DNA of 64,000 bases from an uncultured Cohaesibacter sp. (GTDB taxonomy: Bacteria > Pseudomonadota > Alphaproteobacteria > Rhizobiales > Cohaesibacteraceae), in NCBI RefSeq assembly GCF_963676485.1, contig NZ_OY781114.1:372001-436000 (forward strand), given 5' to 3'. The notes beneath the pieces were generated by a model. The model had not been told where the DNA came from. It searched no databases and saw only the letters and a program-made list of their open reading frames with translations. Shown one piece after another: positions 25,426-34,249 of this stretch (its first letter is position 1; every line of letters starts with the position of its first letter). The translations under genes were made by a program, and so were the position numbers.

Positions 25426-26955
25426 ATGACCAGACGACAGGCAGCTTACTTGCGCCAGGCTCAGATCCAGAATGCCATCACTCAGTCGCGCCGACAAAAG
25501 GCACAGGCGACGGCCTTGGCTCAGACCAACAGGCTCTCAGCACCGCGCCTTTTGACGCTGACCCTTTTGACAAGCCTTTTGATCATGTTCAGCTGGGGCT
25601 ATGCGCAGGCAACAGAGATCCAGCGCGTTGTCAGTGACAAGGGCATCGAGGCATGGCTGGTTCAAGACAGCACCGTGCCGATCATCGCCATGGATTTTTC
25701 CTTCACCGGAGGCAGTGCTCAGGATGCCGATGGCAAAGCCGGCACTGCGGCCTTGCTCTCCAGCCTGCTTGACGAAGGCGCGGGAGACATGGACAGTCAG
25801 GCCTTTCAGACAGCCCTCGAAGACAATGCGATCAAGCTCAGCTTCGATACTAGCCGCGACCGATTCTATGGCTCCTTACGAACCTTGACACCCAACAAGG
25901 ACATTGCCTTCGATCTGTTGGCCAAGGCCTTACAGTCCCCGCATTTTGATGCAAACCCGATTGAGCGGATGCGTGCGCAGTGGATCGTTTCGGCCAAACG
26001 CAAGTTGAAGGACCCTGACGCCATTGCTGCGCGGGCCTTGCGGGAAGCACTCTTTGCAGGCCATCCCTATGGACGCGACACAAACGGCACCGAGGCGTCT
26101 CTTGCCCGCATAACCCGCGACGATCTGGTGGCTATGCATAAGAATGTGATGACCCGCGACGGTCTGACCATCGGTGTTGTCGGCGCGATCGACGCCGAAA
26201 GCCTCAAAGTGATGCTGGACAAGGTGTTTGCCCCTCTGCCCGAAAGCGGCACGCTCACGCCAGTGGATGATATCAAGATCACCAAGACAGGTGAATTCCA
26301 CGTGGACTTTGCCACCCCGCAAACCAAGATCAACTTTGCCATGCCGGGGATCAAGCGCCATGATGACGATTTCTTTGCAGCCTATCTGGTCAATCACATT
26401 CTGGGTGGCGGCACCTTCTCGTCGCGCCTTTATGAAGAAATTCGCGAAAAGCGTGGCCTTGCCTATGGAGTCTATAGCTATCTGACCGACTATGACCATG
26501 CGCAGATGCTGGCAGGTGGGATGGGCACCCGCACGGAAAATGCCGATCAGGCGCTGATGCTGGTCAAGCAGGAAATCCAACGCCTTGGCAAAGAAGGACC
26601 GACCGAAGAAGAACTGGCATCTGCCAAAAAGTTCCTCATTGGCAACTATCCCTTGCGCTTTGACAGCTCGTCGAAAATTTCCCGTCAGTTGGTTGGTATC
26701 CAGAATGAAAAGCTCGGCATCGACTATTTCGACAAGCGCAACAGCTATATCGAAGGCGTGACGCTGGAAGATGCCAAACGCGCAGCAAAACGGCTGCTTG
26801 ATCCGTCCAAGATGCTGATTGTCACTGTCGGCCAACAGATCCAGCATGCTGATGCAGCTCCGGATAAACCGGCGGTGGCATCCTCGGCGTCAGCTTCTGC
26901 CGTTCCGGTCGCTGCCAATGACAATGCATCAAAACCGAAGGTCGGGGTCAACTAA
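25426..26955 (+). CDS. M16 family peptidase-like protein (non-catalytic partner)
   Basis: A 509-residue M16 protein that lacks HxxEH: the matching region reads AGTAALLSSLLDEGAGD. It keeps the C-terminal M16 features, including GGGTFSSRLYEEIREKRGLAYGV, the R/Y substrate-side segment. Such partners complete the chamber of the active subunit. The start has a strong AGGAGGATCC site; about 40 basic/Gln-rich residues precede the membrane helix (LLTLTLLTSLLIMFSWGYAQA), longer than a normal signal peptide, so it may be a membrane anchor with a cytoplasmic tail. Confidence 0.9.
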   Translation: MTRRQAAYLRQAQIQNAITQSRRQKAQATALAQTNRLSAPRLLTLTLLTSLLIMFSWGYAQATEIQRVVSDKGIEAWLVQDSTVPIIAMDFSFTGGSAQDADGKAGTAALLSSLLDEGAGDMDSQAFQTALEDNAIKLSFDTSRDRFYGSLRTLTPNKDIAFDLLAKALQSPHFDANPIERMRAQWIVSAKRKLKDPDAIAARALREALFAGHPYGRDTNGTEASLARITRDDLVAMHKNVMTRDGLTIGVVGAIDAESLKVMLDKVFAPLPESGTLTPVDDIKITKTGEFHVDFATPQTKINFAMPGIKRHDDDFFAAYLVNHILGGGTFSSRLYEEIREKRGLAYGVYSYLTDYDHAQMLAGGMGTRTENADQALMLVKQEIQRLGKEGPTEEELASAKKFLIGNYPLRFDSSSKISRQLVGIQNEKLGIDYFDKRNSYIEGVTLEDAKRAAKRLLDPSKMLIVTVGQQIQHADAAPDKPAVASSASASAVPVAANDNASKPKVGVN

Positions 26956-27040
26956 ACCCGGCTCTGGCATCTGGCCTTTGGCCAACAAGATGAAGATCCC
27001 TGAAGACCGCCCACTGCTATCCTGAAGGGCGGTAGAAGAC

Positions 27041-27090
27041 AGGCCATCGGCAGCTTCCTCCTTAGTTTGGTTGCCGGTGGCCTTTCTTTT
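27041..27090 (+). terminator. Terminator of the M16 peptidase pair
   Basis: Arms AGGCCATCGGCA and TGCCGGTGGCCT pair in 11 of 12 positions and are followed by TTCTTTTTCT, 85 bp after the stop codon. Confidence 0.75.
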
Positions 27091-27228
27091 TCTATAGGCA
27101 TCTGCGGGCAATGAGCAGGGACCAAAGTGTTTCCCTCGCAAGGAAGCGCTGGACGTTGCGCCTCCGGTCCTCTAAAAGGGGGCGCACTTATCATCCAACC
27201 CTCTGATAGCCCATCCGCATTGATAGCA

Positions 27229-28251
27229 ATGACCAGACCAGCAGCCCAGTGGCAGCCTCTTTATTCCGATATCAACCCGAAAACCGGTGCTCCGGGCGCC
27301 TCGCTTGCCAAGGATCCAGGCTTCTTGCGGGCCAGCAGGATCCTTGCTGGTGGCGGGTTGGTCGCCGTGCCGACAGAAACGGTGTATGGACTGGCAGCCG
27401 ACGCGACCAATGCCGAAGCGGTCGCAAGCATCTATCAGGCCAAGAACCGACCGAGCTTCAACCCGCTCATCTCGCATCTGCCAAGCCTTGAAGCGGCGCG
27501 GCAACACGGGCAGTTCAACGATGACGCCTTAAAACTGGCGCAAACTTTCTGGCCCGGTCCGATGACCCTTGTTGTCAAGAAGCTTGGCGAAAGCCCGATT
27601 GCAGATCTCACCTCGGCGGGACTTGATACGGTGGCTCTGAGGGTTCCCGATTCTGCATTGATGCGGTCTCTTGCCTTTGCAACGGGCAAGCCGCTGGCAG
27701 CGCCCTCGGCCAATCGCTCCGGGCGCGTGAGTCCGACCACAGCAGCCCATGTGGCAGAAGAACTGGCCGATCGGATCGACATGATTGCAGATACGGGCGC
27801 CTGCCGGGTTGGAGTGGAATCAAGTGTTGTCCTCTGCGTTGATGGAGCGCCGGCCACGCTGTTGCGCCCGGGCGGTATTTCTGCTGCACAGTTGGAAGCC
27901 GTGCTGGGGCGTTCTCTGGCCCGCGCAGGCACGGACGACAGCGCCCCCAGCTCTCCGGGCATGATGACCAGCCATTACGCGCCTTCTGTTGCGGTGCGCC
28001 TCAACGCAACAGACCTGCGAGAGGGGGAAGCCCTTCTGGCTTTCGGGCCGGATTTGCCCGCCCATTCTGATCGTGCCGTGGAGATTGTCAATCTCTCGCA
28101 AACAGGCGACAGTTTTGAAGCCGCGCAGAAGCTTTTTGCCTCCCTGAGGGCGCTTGATCGACCCGATGTTACCTGCATCGCCGTTGCCCCCATCAGCAAT
28201 GAAGGGCTGGGTGAGGCGATCAATGACAGGCTCAAACGCGCAGCAGCCTGA
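27229..28251 (+). CDS. Threonylcarbamoyl-AMP synthase (Sua5/YwlC type)
   Basis: A 340-residue protein with the YrdC domain followed by a Sua5 domain. It makes threonylcarbamoyl-AMP from threonine, bicarbonate and ATP, for the t6A modification of tRNAs reading ANN codons. Motifs are GGGLVAVPTETVYGLAADA, KNRPSFNPLISHL, FWPGPMTLV, LRVPD, KPLAAPSANRSGRVSPTTA and LLRPGGIS, with the Sua5 linker SPGMMTSHYAP. The start is the Met 34 codons into the frame, where homology begins; no ribosome binding site is convincing and the upstream codons remain possible. Confidence 0.93.
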   Translation: MTRPAAQWQPLYSDINPKTGAPGASLAKDPGFLRASRILAGGGLVAVPTETVYGLAADATNAEAVASIYQAKNRPSFNPLISHLPSLEAARQHGQFNDDALKLAQTFWPGPMTLVVKKLGESPIADLTSAGLDTVALRVPDSALMRSLAFATGKPLAAPSANRSGRVSPTTAAHVAEELADRIDMIADTGACRVGVESSVVLCVDGAPATLLRPGGISAAQLEAVLGRSLARAGTDDSAPSSPGMMTSHYAPSVAVRLNATDLREGEALLAFGPDLPAHSDRAVEIVNLSQTGDSFEAAQKLFASLRALDRPDVTCIAVAPISNEGLGEAINDRLKRAAA

Positions 28252-28333
28252 CGCCCTAGCTGGCATAAGCCATAGGGGCCGGTCCACAGCTTCCGCCATC
28301 TCGCCAAGTCAAGCTTTCAGCCACCATCCGGGG

Positions 28334-28362
28334 CTGTCATTAAACTGCCATGCCATCGTCAC
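28334..28362. promoter_or_regulatory. Pho box (PhoB site) upstream of the Tat nucleotidase
   Basis: CTGTCATTAAACTGCCAT: two direct 7-mers spaced 11 bp, very close to the PhoB consensus CTGTCAT-N4-CTGTCAT, with a weaker third half-site TCGTCAC at the same 11-bp spacing. It lies about 75-105 bp before the start codon, where an activator should bind. Confidence 0.75.
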
Positions 28363-28437
28363 GATGCTGAAACACATCTGCACGACTCTTACGGTCTCTT
28401 TTCTGCTTTTTTCAAAATCAATTGCTAGAGATCGACA

Positions 28438-30459
28438 ATGTCCAACAAAGACGTTCATGCGCGCACGAGCATGTCACGACGCTCCCTGCTGCTCGGCGGG
28501 GTCGCCGTCGCCACGAGTGCAGCCTTCTCCTCCATGCTAACCTTCCGCGCCAACGCAACCCCGATGGCTGGCGAATTGCAGCTGGTTCCGGCTACGCCGA
28601 ACCCGAACGGCATCATCGACAAGCTCTTCCTGCTCAAGGGCGACCCGCTCGGCGGTCCGATCACGACCATCGTCGCCGAAGATGGCAGCCCCGTTCCGGT
28701 CCCTGTTCTGGAAGAAGGCGAACGGCGTGTGCTGCGCGTTCTGCATTTCAACGACATGCATAACCATATCACCGATCTGCACGGCAAGAAGGGCAACACC
28801 CATCGCCTTGCGCAGATGGTCAAGCTGGTCAAGGATGCGCGGGCCAATGCCGCCGAGAATGAAGCCGTGTTGTTCGTTTCTGCGGGCGATGATCATACCG
28901 GCTCTATCTTTGACGAACTCATGGGTTGGACCCCGGAAGAATTTGTTGCCGATGCCAGCTACCGCGCCTATAGCGCCGCCGGTGTCGAGATTGCAGCTTT
29001 GGGCAATCATGAATTTGACCGTGGCGCCGAATTGCTCAAGAAGGGCAAGGATACAGATGCAACCTTCCCGCTGCTTTCAGCCAACGTGCATTCTTCAGGC
29101 TATATGAAGCGCGATGAAGATTACACAGCCGCTGCGGTCGCAGACATCAATGGTCTGCGCGTCGGGCTGATTGGCCTCACGACCAATATCGACACGCGCG
29201 TCGGTCAGCCAAATGACCCGACCCTTGCAGTGGACCGCCCGGTGACGGCGCTTTCCAATCTACTGCCTGCCGTTTCGGAAATCTCCGACGTTGTCGTTAT
29301 TCTGTCGCACTGCGGTTATGGCATCGGCCAGCATAAGTCCGGCAAGGCAGCCACGGCCCGCGACATTGGCGACGGCGACTTTGCGATTGCGAAGATTGCC
29401 AGTGAGCTGAGCGAAAAGCCGATCGTTATTGTGGGAGGCCATACGCACACCAAACTGAACGAAACTGGCATTGATGAGAATAACCTCAAGGATGGCGTGC
29501 TCATCACGCAGGCGCTGGCACATGGCAAGTTCCTTGGAGACATCGCCATTTCCATCGCCGCGCATCAGGGCCGCAAGGATTGGTACAACTCGGTCTTGCT
29601 GCACCCGATCAAGGCCAGCGACAAGCGCGTTGCCAGCGATGATCCGAAATACTCTTCCCTGCAACAGCAAGGTGACTGGGACACGGAATTCGAGGAAACG
29701 GTGGTCGGCCCTCTGCTCAAGCAGCTCGACAGCAAGCTGGCCGAAACCATTGGCACCGTGAAAGCAGACACCCTCGGGCGTGAGGCCACCATCGCCAGCC
29801 GTTATATCGGCGAGAGCGCCCTTGGCAACTTCATGAATGACGCCGTGGTCGCCCGCTCGGAAACCTTCCCCGGCGGCAAGGTCGATTTTGCCCTCTTCAA
29901 CGCAACGGGCCTCTCAGCCGGCGTTGAAAAAGGGCCTCTGACTTTCAAGGCCTGGTATGATGTGATGCCTTATGCGGACGCCATCCATGTCGCCACAGTG
30001 ACCGGAGCCCAGCTGCGGGCCATCCTCAACAACAATGCAGTGCGTCTGTTGCGTCCGGAAGAGGTTGACGGCGTTGATCTCAATGGCTTCGTCTCGCGCG
30101 GGTTCCTGCATTTCTCCTCAGGCATTCGCTATGAGATCGCCTTGGGTGCAGATGCCAAATCTGTAAAGGCTGTCAACATCACGCTCAATGGCCAGCCGAT
30201 TGAAGAGGTTCTGGACAAGACCTTCACCCTTGCGATCAACAGCTACATCGCCTTTGGCGCTTATGGTGAGGCATGGAACGGCACGCCGATCTCCGGTGGC
30301 GTGGCGGGGAATATCCCGAGCTTTGATCTGCGCAAGCTCGACTATAACCATACCGGCCTTGTCTATCGTAATGAAGTCATCGCATTCATCCGTGATTTGA
30401 AAGTCATAACGAAAGACGATGGCGCCAAGCTTGATGGCCGCCTGACCGTGAGGGCCTGA
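28438..30459 (+). CDS. Tat-exported 5'-nucleotidase / 2',3'-cyclic phosphodiesterase
   Basis: A 673-residue metallophosphatase. The N-terminus has a twin-arginine signal (SMSRRSLLLGG, hydrophobic core, cleavage around ANA at residue 40), so it is exported folded. Metal motifs are LHFNDMHNH, SAGDDHTGS, GNHEFDRG, SHCGYG and GGHTHT. The C-terminal domain has FNATGLSAGV and the substrate-side YIAFGAYGEAW. It differs from the Sec-exported paralogue at 2566-4176 in export route and in a 60-residue N-terminal extension before the catalytic domain. A Pho box upstream points to phosphate-starvation control. Confidence 0.9.
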   Translation: MSNKDVHARTSMSRRSLLLGGVAVATSAAFSSMLTFRANATPMAGELQLVPATPNPNGIIDKLFLLKGDPLGGPITTIVAEDGSPVPVPVLEEGERRVLRVLHFNDMHNHITDLHGKKGNTHRLAQMVKLVKDARANAAENEAVLFVSAGDDHTGSIFDELMGWTPEEFVADASYRAYSAAGVEIAALGNHEFDRGAELLKKGKDTDATFPLLSANVHSSGYMKRDEDYTAAAVADINGLRVGLIGLTTNIDTRVGQPNDPTLAVDRPVTALSNLLPAVSEISDVVVILSHCGYGIGQHKSGKAATARDIGDGDFAIAKIASELSEKPIVIVGGHTHTKLNETGIDENNLKDGVLITQALAHGKFLGDIAISIAAHQGRKDWYNSVLLHPIKASDKRVASDDPKYSSLQQQGDWDTEFEETVVGPLLKQLDSKLAETIGTVKADTLGREATIASRYIGESALGNFMNDAVVARSETFPGGKVDFALFNATGLSAGVEKGPLTFKAWYDVMPYADAIHVATVTGAQLRAILNNNAVRLLRPEEVDGVDLNGFVSRGFLHFSSGIRYEIALGADAKSVKAVNITLNGQPIEEVLDKTFTLAINSYIAFGAYGEAWNGTPISGGVAGNIPSFDLRKLDYNHTGLVYRNEVIAFIRDLKVITKDDGAKLDGRLTVRA

Positions 30460-30501
30460 TTCTTTTTTGCTTTTGGCAGATAGTCACTGATCATCGAAAA
30501 G

Positions 30502-30528
30502 AAAAGCCGGAGCCAGCCTCCGGCTTTT
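30502..30528 (+). terminator. Terminator of the Tat nucleotidase gene
   Basis: Perfect 11-base arms AAAAGCCGGAG / CTCCGGCTTTT with a 5-base loop, ending in TTTT, 42 bp after the stop codon. Confidence 0.9.
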
Positions 30529-30760
30529 CTATTTGAGTGAGCTTCATTTGAAAAAAACATCACTCCTGAGGACGGTCTGTTCAAAAACTGACTAAAATCA
30601 GAAATGCAGTATTGTCGGTGTTTCTTCTTACTCATTTTGTTGTAATGTTCAACTCCATGGGATGGTGTCCAGCACCATAAACCCCTTCCAGATCAGGCAG
30701 TGTCGGTTCGATCTCCCCGCCTCGCCCCCCTGCCCTTAATACAAATAAAAGGAACCTTTC

Positions 30761-31942
30761 ATGGATCAGAGCAACGATTTTGCTTCCCTTTCTGATTTTG
30801 AAGACAAAAAAGAAGAGATGGCAGCCAACAGGCAGCATATTCATCAGCATCCCGAACTGTCCCATCAGGAATCCGAAACCGCGGCCTTTGTGGCCGGTAA
30901 ACTCAAGAACTGGGGTTATGAGGTGACCGAGAATGTGGGTGGTCACGGCATCGTGGCGCGACTCAAGGTGGGGGAAGGCAGCAAGAGTATTGCCATTCGC
31001 GCCGATATGGATGCCTTGCCAATCACTGAGGAAACCGGCCTTGCCTATGCCAGCCAGAATGAAGGCATAATGCATGCCTGCGGTCATGACGGTCATACGG
31101 CTGTGCTGATGGGCGCTGCGGAGTATCTCGCACGCACCAAGAAATTCAACGGCACTGTCAACCTCGTTTTCCAGCCAGCCGAGGAAAGCCCGGTCAAGAG
31201 CGGAGCCGAGAAGATGATCGAAGATGGTCTTCTGGAGCGGTTCCCTTTTGACTGCATCTACGGGCTGCATAATCATCCCGGCGCGCCGGTCGGGCAAATC
31301 CTGCTGCGCGACGGACCTGCCATGGCTGGTGCTGACATGATTGACATCACCGTGCGCGGCAAGGGTGGCCACGGGGCACGCCCACAGGAAACCATCGATC
31401 CTGTCGTCACCGCCTGCCACATTGCCATTGGTCTGCAGACCATCGTATCGCGCAATATCGATCCGTTCCAACCTTCCGTTATCACCATCGGGGCCATCCA
31501 TGGTGGCAACGCCCCTAACGTCATTCCCGAAGAAGTGGTGATGCGTGTGACCCTGCGCACCTTTGACCAGAGCGTGCGAGACCACGCCAAGAAACGCATT
31601 ATCGAAATGTCCCAATCGATCGCGGAAGGCTTTGGCGCAACGGCCAAGATAGACATTCCTCATGGGCTTCCGGTGGTCGTCAATTCCACCAAGGAAATGG
31701 AATTTGCCAAGGAAGTGGCCCTGGAGTTGGTGGGTGAAGAAAATATCGGCGAATTCCCGATCAGCTCGGGCAGCGAAGATTTCGCCCATTATCTGGCCCA
31801 TAAGCCAGGCTGTTTCATTCGCGTCGGCAACGGGGAAGAGTCCGCTGCGCTGCATAACCCGAAATTCAATTTCTCCGATGATATGTTGCCGGTCGGCGCT
31901 GCCCTCTGGGCACGTCTTGTCGAACGCTATCTGCACGCCTGA
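30761..31942 (+). CDS. M20 family amidohydrolase (hippurate hydrolase-like)
   Basis: A 393-residue di-metal hydrolase of the HipO/IAA-amino-acid hydrolase group that releases amino acids from N-acyl or N-carbamoyl conjugates. Motifs seen: IRADMDALPI, MHACGHDGHTA with the metal-binding Cys and His, FQPAEES with the catalytic Glu, LHNHPGAPVG, and SGSEDFAHY near the end. AAAGGAACC precedes the ATG. It is cytoplasmic, with no signal peptide, and monocistronic. Its natural substrate cannot be told from sequence. Confidence 0.9.
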   Translation: MDQSNDFASLSDFEDKKEEMAANRQHIHQHPELSHQESETAAFVAGKLKNWGYEVTENVGGHGIVARLKVGEGSKSIAIRADMDALPITEETGLAYASQNEGIMHACGHDGHTAVLMGAAEYLARTKKFNGTVNLVFQPAEESPVKSGAEKMIEDGLLERFPFDCIYGLHNHPGAPVGQILLRDGPAMAGADMIDITVRGKGGHGARPQETIDPVVTACHIAIGLQTIVSRNIDPFQPSVITIGAIHGGNAPNVIPEEVVMRVTLRTFDQSVRDHAKKRIIEMSQSIAEGFGATAKIDIPHGLPVVVNSTKEMEFAKEVALELVGEENIGEFPISSGSEDFAHYLAHKPGCFIRVGNGEESAALHNPKFNFSDDMLPVGAALWARLVERYLHA

Positions 31943-31968
31943 GCGCGCATGTTAACGCTCTGCCAAAT

Positions 31969-33966
31969 TCAGGACAGGAGAGAGCTCCCCTGTCCTTTCA
32001 GCCCTTCCATTTTGAGCGGAAACAGGCGCTTTTTCTCTTGCGCGGCAATCAGGCCGCACACCTGTTCGGCAGGAACCGGCGCTGACCAATAATATCCCTG
32101 CACCCACCTTCCCCCAAGCCGTTTGACCATATCCAGCTGTGCAGTCGTTTCCACGCCTTCAACGATGCATTCAACGCCCATGTCCCGGCTAAGCGAGAGC
32201 AGCGACTTGACGATTTTGTAGCTGGCTTCATTCGTATCCAGTTCACTGATGAAGCTTCGATCAATCTTGATGGTCGTCAGCGGCAAGGCGTGCAATTGAC
32301 TAAGGCTTGAAAAACCGGTGCCAAAGTCATCCAGAGAAATGCCACAGCCTAGCGCCCTGAGGCTGGCAATGGAGGCCTGCACCTCGCTTTCCTTGCCCAT
32401 AGCGGCTGTCTCGGTGATTTCAAAATCAATCCGAAGAGGGTCAACATTGCTGCTCATAACGATAGATGCCAACCTCAGAGCCCGCTCCATAGAACTCACG
32501 TCAAGTGCAGAAAGATTGAAGGAGAGTTTGATCTCATTCGGCCAGCCTGCGGCTTCAGACAGGGCTTTTCTCAACAAGCTATGGGTGACTTCGCAAATCC
32601 GGCCACTTTGTTCTGCAATGGGGATGAAGACCGAAGGAGGGACTTGGCCAACCCGCGGGCTCTGCCAACGCGCCAAGGCCTCAAAGGCGGCAATGCGGCC
32701 AGTGTCTGCATCCACGATAGGTTGGAAATGGACACAGAGTTCCTGCTCCAGATCGGCCGACCGGATTGCCTGCTCAATCAGGCCTCGCTGTTCAAGCTCG
32801 GTGGCCTGCTCTTTTGCAAACAGGCTCGAACAGCCCCGGTTGTTTCTCTTATTCTGATAAAGAGCATAGTCGGCGCATTCATAAAGGGCATGAGCTGTTT
32901 TGGCGACATCGGGATAAACGGCAAACCCGACCGAAGCGGAAATGCTGATATCTCCCTCTTCGATCAGAAACGGCGTGCGCAGCGCGGCACAGATCTGTTC
33001 CCCCAACAAAAACAATTCGGCCTCGGAATTGCGCGTCTTGATCAGCAATGCAAATTCGTCGCCCCCAAGGCGCGAAACCAATACATTGACTCCCACCAAC
33101 AGCTTGAGCCGCTCGGCTACATGCTGCAGCAAGAGATCGCCGATCGTGTGCCCATGCAGATCATTGACGGCCTTGAAGCCATCCAGATCCAGAATGCCAA
33201 CGGCAAGCCGCTTGCTATTCTCTTGTGCTATTGAGATTTCCCTTTTGAGACTATCAAAAAACAGGCGCCGGTTGGGGAGGCTGGTCAGGCTGTCCAGATT
33301 GGCCAATGTCCGGTTATGCTCGCAGGCTCGTTGCAGAGCGACTTCGGACTTCACCGCATCGCGGAAATGACGGGATTGCACATAGACGACCACAATCAGC
33401 AAAACGGCAGCGACAAGCAGGTTGACGCCCATGGTCATCAGCGCATTGTCGCCGGTCAGCAGCAAACGTGCCACCAGCGGAACATAGACAAACAGCGCCA
33501 CCTGATAGGCCGCAGTGCGCAAATGCATCATGAAAACCACAATGCAGATACCGGAAATCGACATGAAATAGGCAATATTCACCCGAACGGCATGGTCTCC
33601 ATATTCAAACAGGATCAAGGCCCATGTGGTGAACAAAAGTGGCAGCACGGCTCCCATGACCCTTATCTGCGCCATGGTTATTCTACAGCGTCGGACGGTT
33701 TGGATATTGGAACGAGCATTGAGCCAGTAATGAATGCGCGCAGCAAAGATAAAAGTGAACGGAATGGGCGCGGAATAAACCAACCATGCAGGCGCTACAG
33801 ACTTACATGTCACCGCCACACCCCAAATGCTGGTTAGCAGGATCATGTAAACCAGCGGCAATTGACGGGTGCAGATTTGGTATTGCGCCCTGATCAGTTC
33901 GGCGCTGTTTCTCTTTGTTCTGGCTCCGTAGAAATCCAGAACTTTTTCAAAAAGGATGCCTACCAA
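31969..33966 (-). CDS. Membrane GGDEF-EAL cyclic-di-GMP protein
   Basis: A 665-residue signalling protein. The first 200 residues hold five or six membrane helices (no recognisable sensor domain). A GGDEF domain follows with SRLGGDEF intact at about residues 298-305, but no RxxD inhibitory site upstream. The EAL domain (about 415-650) has EALARW, the EITE metal motif, SLDDFGTGFSSL, TIKIDRSFI and EGVET, so all catalytic elements of a phosphodiesterase are kept. It could therefore make and degrade c-di-GMP. Its stop codon overlaps the terminator of the convergent amidohydrolase gene. Confidence 0.92.
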   Translation of the reverse strand: MVGILFEKVLDFYGARTKRNSAELIRAQYQICTRQLPLVYMILLTSIWGVAVTCKSVAPAWLVYSAPIPFTFIFAARIHYWLNARSNIQTVRRCRITMAQIRVMGAVLPLLFTTWALILFEYGDHAVRVNIAYFMSISGICIVVFMMHLRTAAYQVALFVYVPLVARLLLTGDNALMTMGVNLLVAAVLLIVVVYVQSRHFRDAVKSEVALQRACEHNRTLANLDSLTSLPNRRLFFDSLKREISIAQENSKRLAVGILDLDGFKAVNDLHGHTIGDLLLQHVAERLKLLVGVNVLVSRLGGDEFALLIKTRNSEAELFLLGEQICAALRTPFLIEEGDISISASVGFAVYPDVAKTAHALYECADYALYQNKRNNRGCSSLFAKEQATELEQRGLIEQAIRSADLEQELCVHFQPIVDADTGRIAAFEALARWQSPRVGQVPPSVFIPIAEQSGRICEVTHSLLRKALSEAAGWPNEIKLSFNLSALDVSSMERALRLASIVMSSNVDPLRIDFEITETAAMGKESEVQASIASLRALGCGISLDDFGTGFSSLSQLHALPLTTIKIDRSFISELDTNEASYKIVKSLLSLSRDMGVECIVEGVETTAQLDMVKRLGGRWVQGYYWSAPVPAEQVCGLIAAQEKKRLFPLKMEGLKGQGSSLLS
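31971..31996 (+). terminator. Terminator of the amidohydrolase gene
   Basis: Arms AGGACAGG / CCTGTCCT around a 10-base loop, followed by TT. It overlaps the last codons of the convergent GGDEF-EAL gene. Confidence 0.5.
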
Positions 33967-34181
33967 TGGTCAACCCTCTGGCCTAACTATGCTTCAGCCA
34001 GAGGTTACGCAACAAGAATGAATCAATCATTGCGCAAGTATATTTTTCCAGACAGACTAAACTAAATGCTGGTGCAAGAGCTGTCCAAAACTGTAACTCA
34101 GGCCTTCCCCTCAACAAATCAGGCATTTTTTACAGTGGCTACACGTCTGTTCCGAGGCTCCCCCAATCTCATCGGGCAACA

Positions 34182-34211
34182 AAAAAGCGCGGGGTCATTC
34201 CCGCGCTTTTT
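34182..34211 (-). terminator. Terminator of the BON/HhH operon
   Basis: Arms AAAAAGCGCGGG and CCCGCGCTTTTT with a 6-base loop, T-rich on the minus strand, about 40 bp after the stop of the HhH gene. Confidence 0.9.
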
Positions 34212-34249
34212 GTCATCTCTTCGGCCTGCAGCCTGCACTCTTTTACAGG

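Noticed and set aside
30632-31936. 434-codon minus-strand open frame over the amidohydrolase
   Set aside because: Antisense to a clear M20 gene; His-rich low-complexity product.
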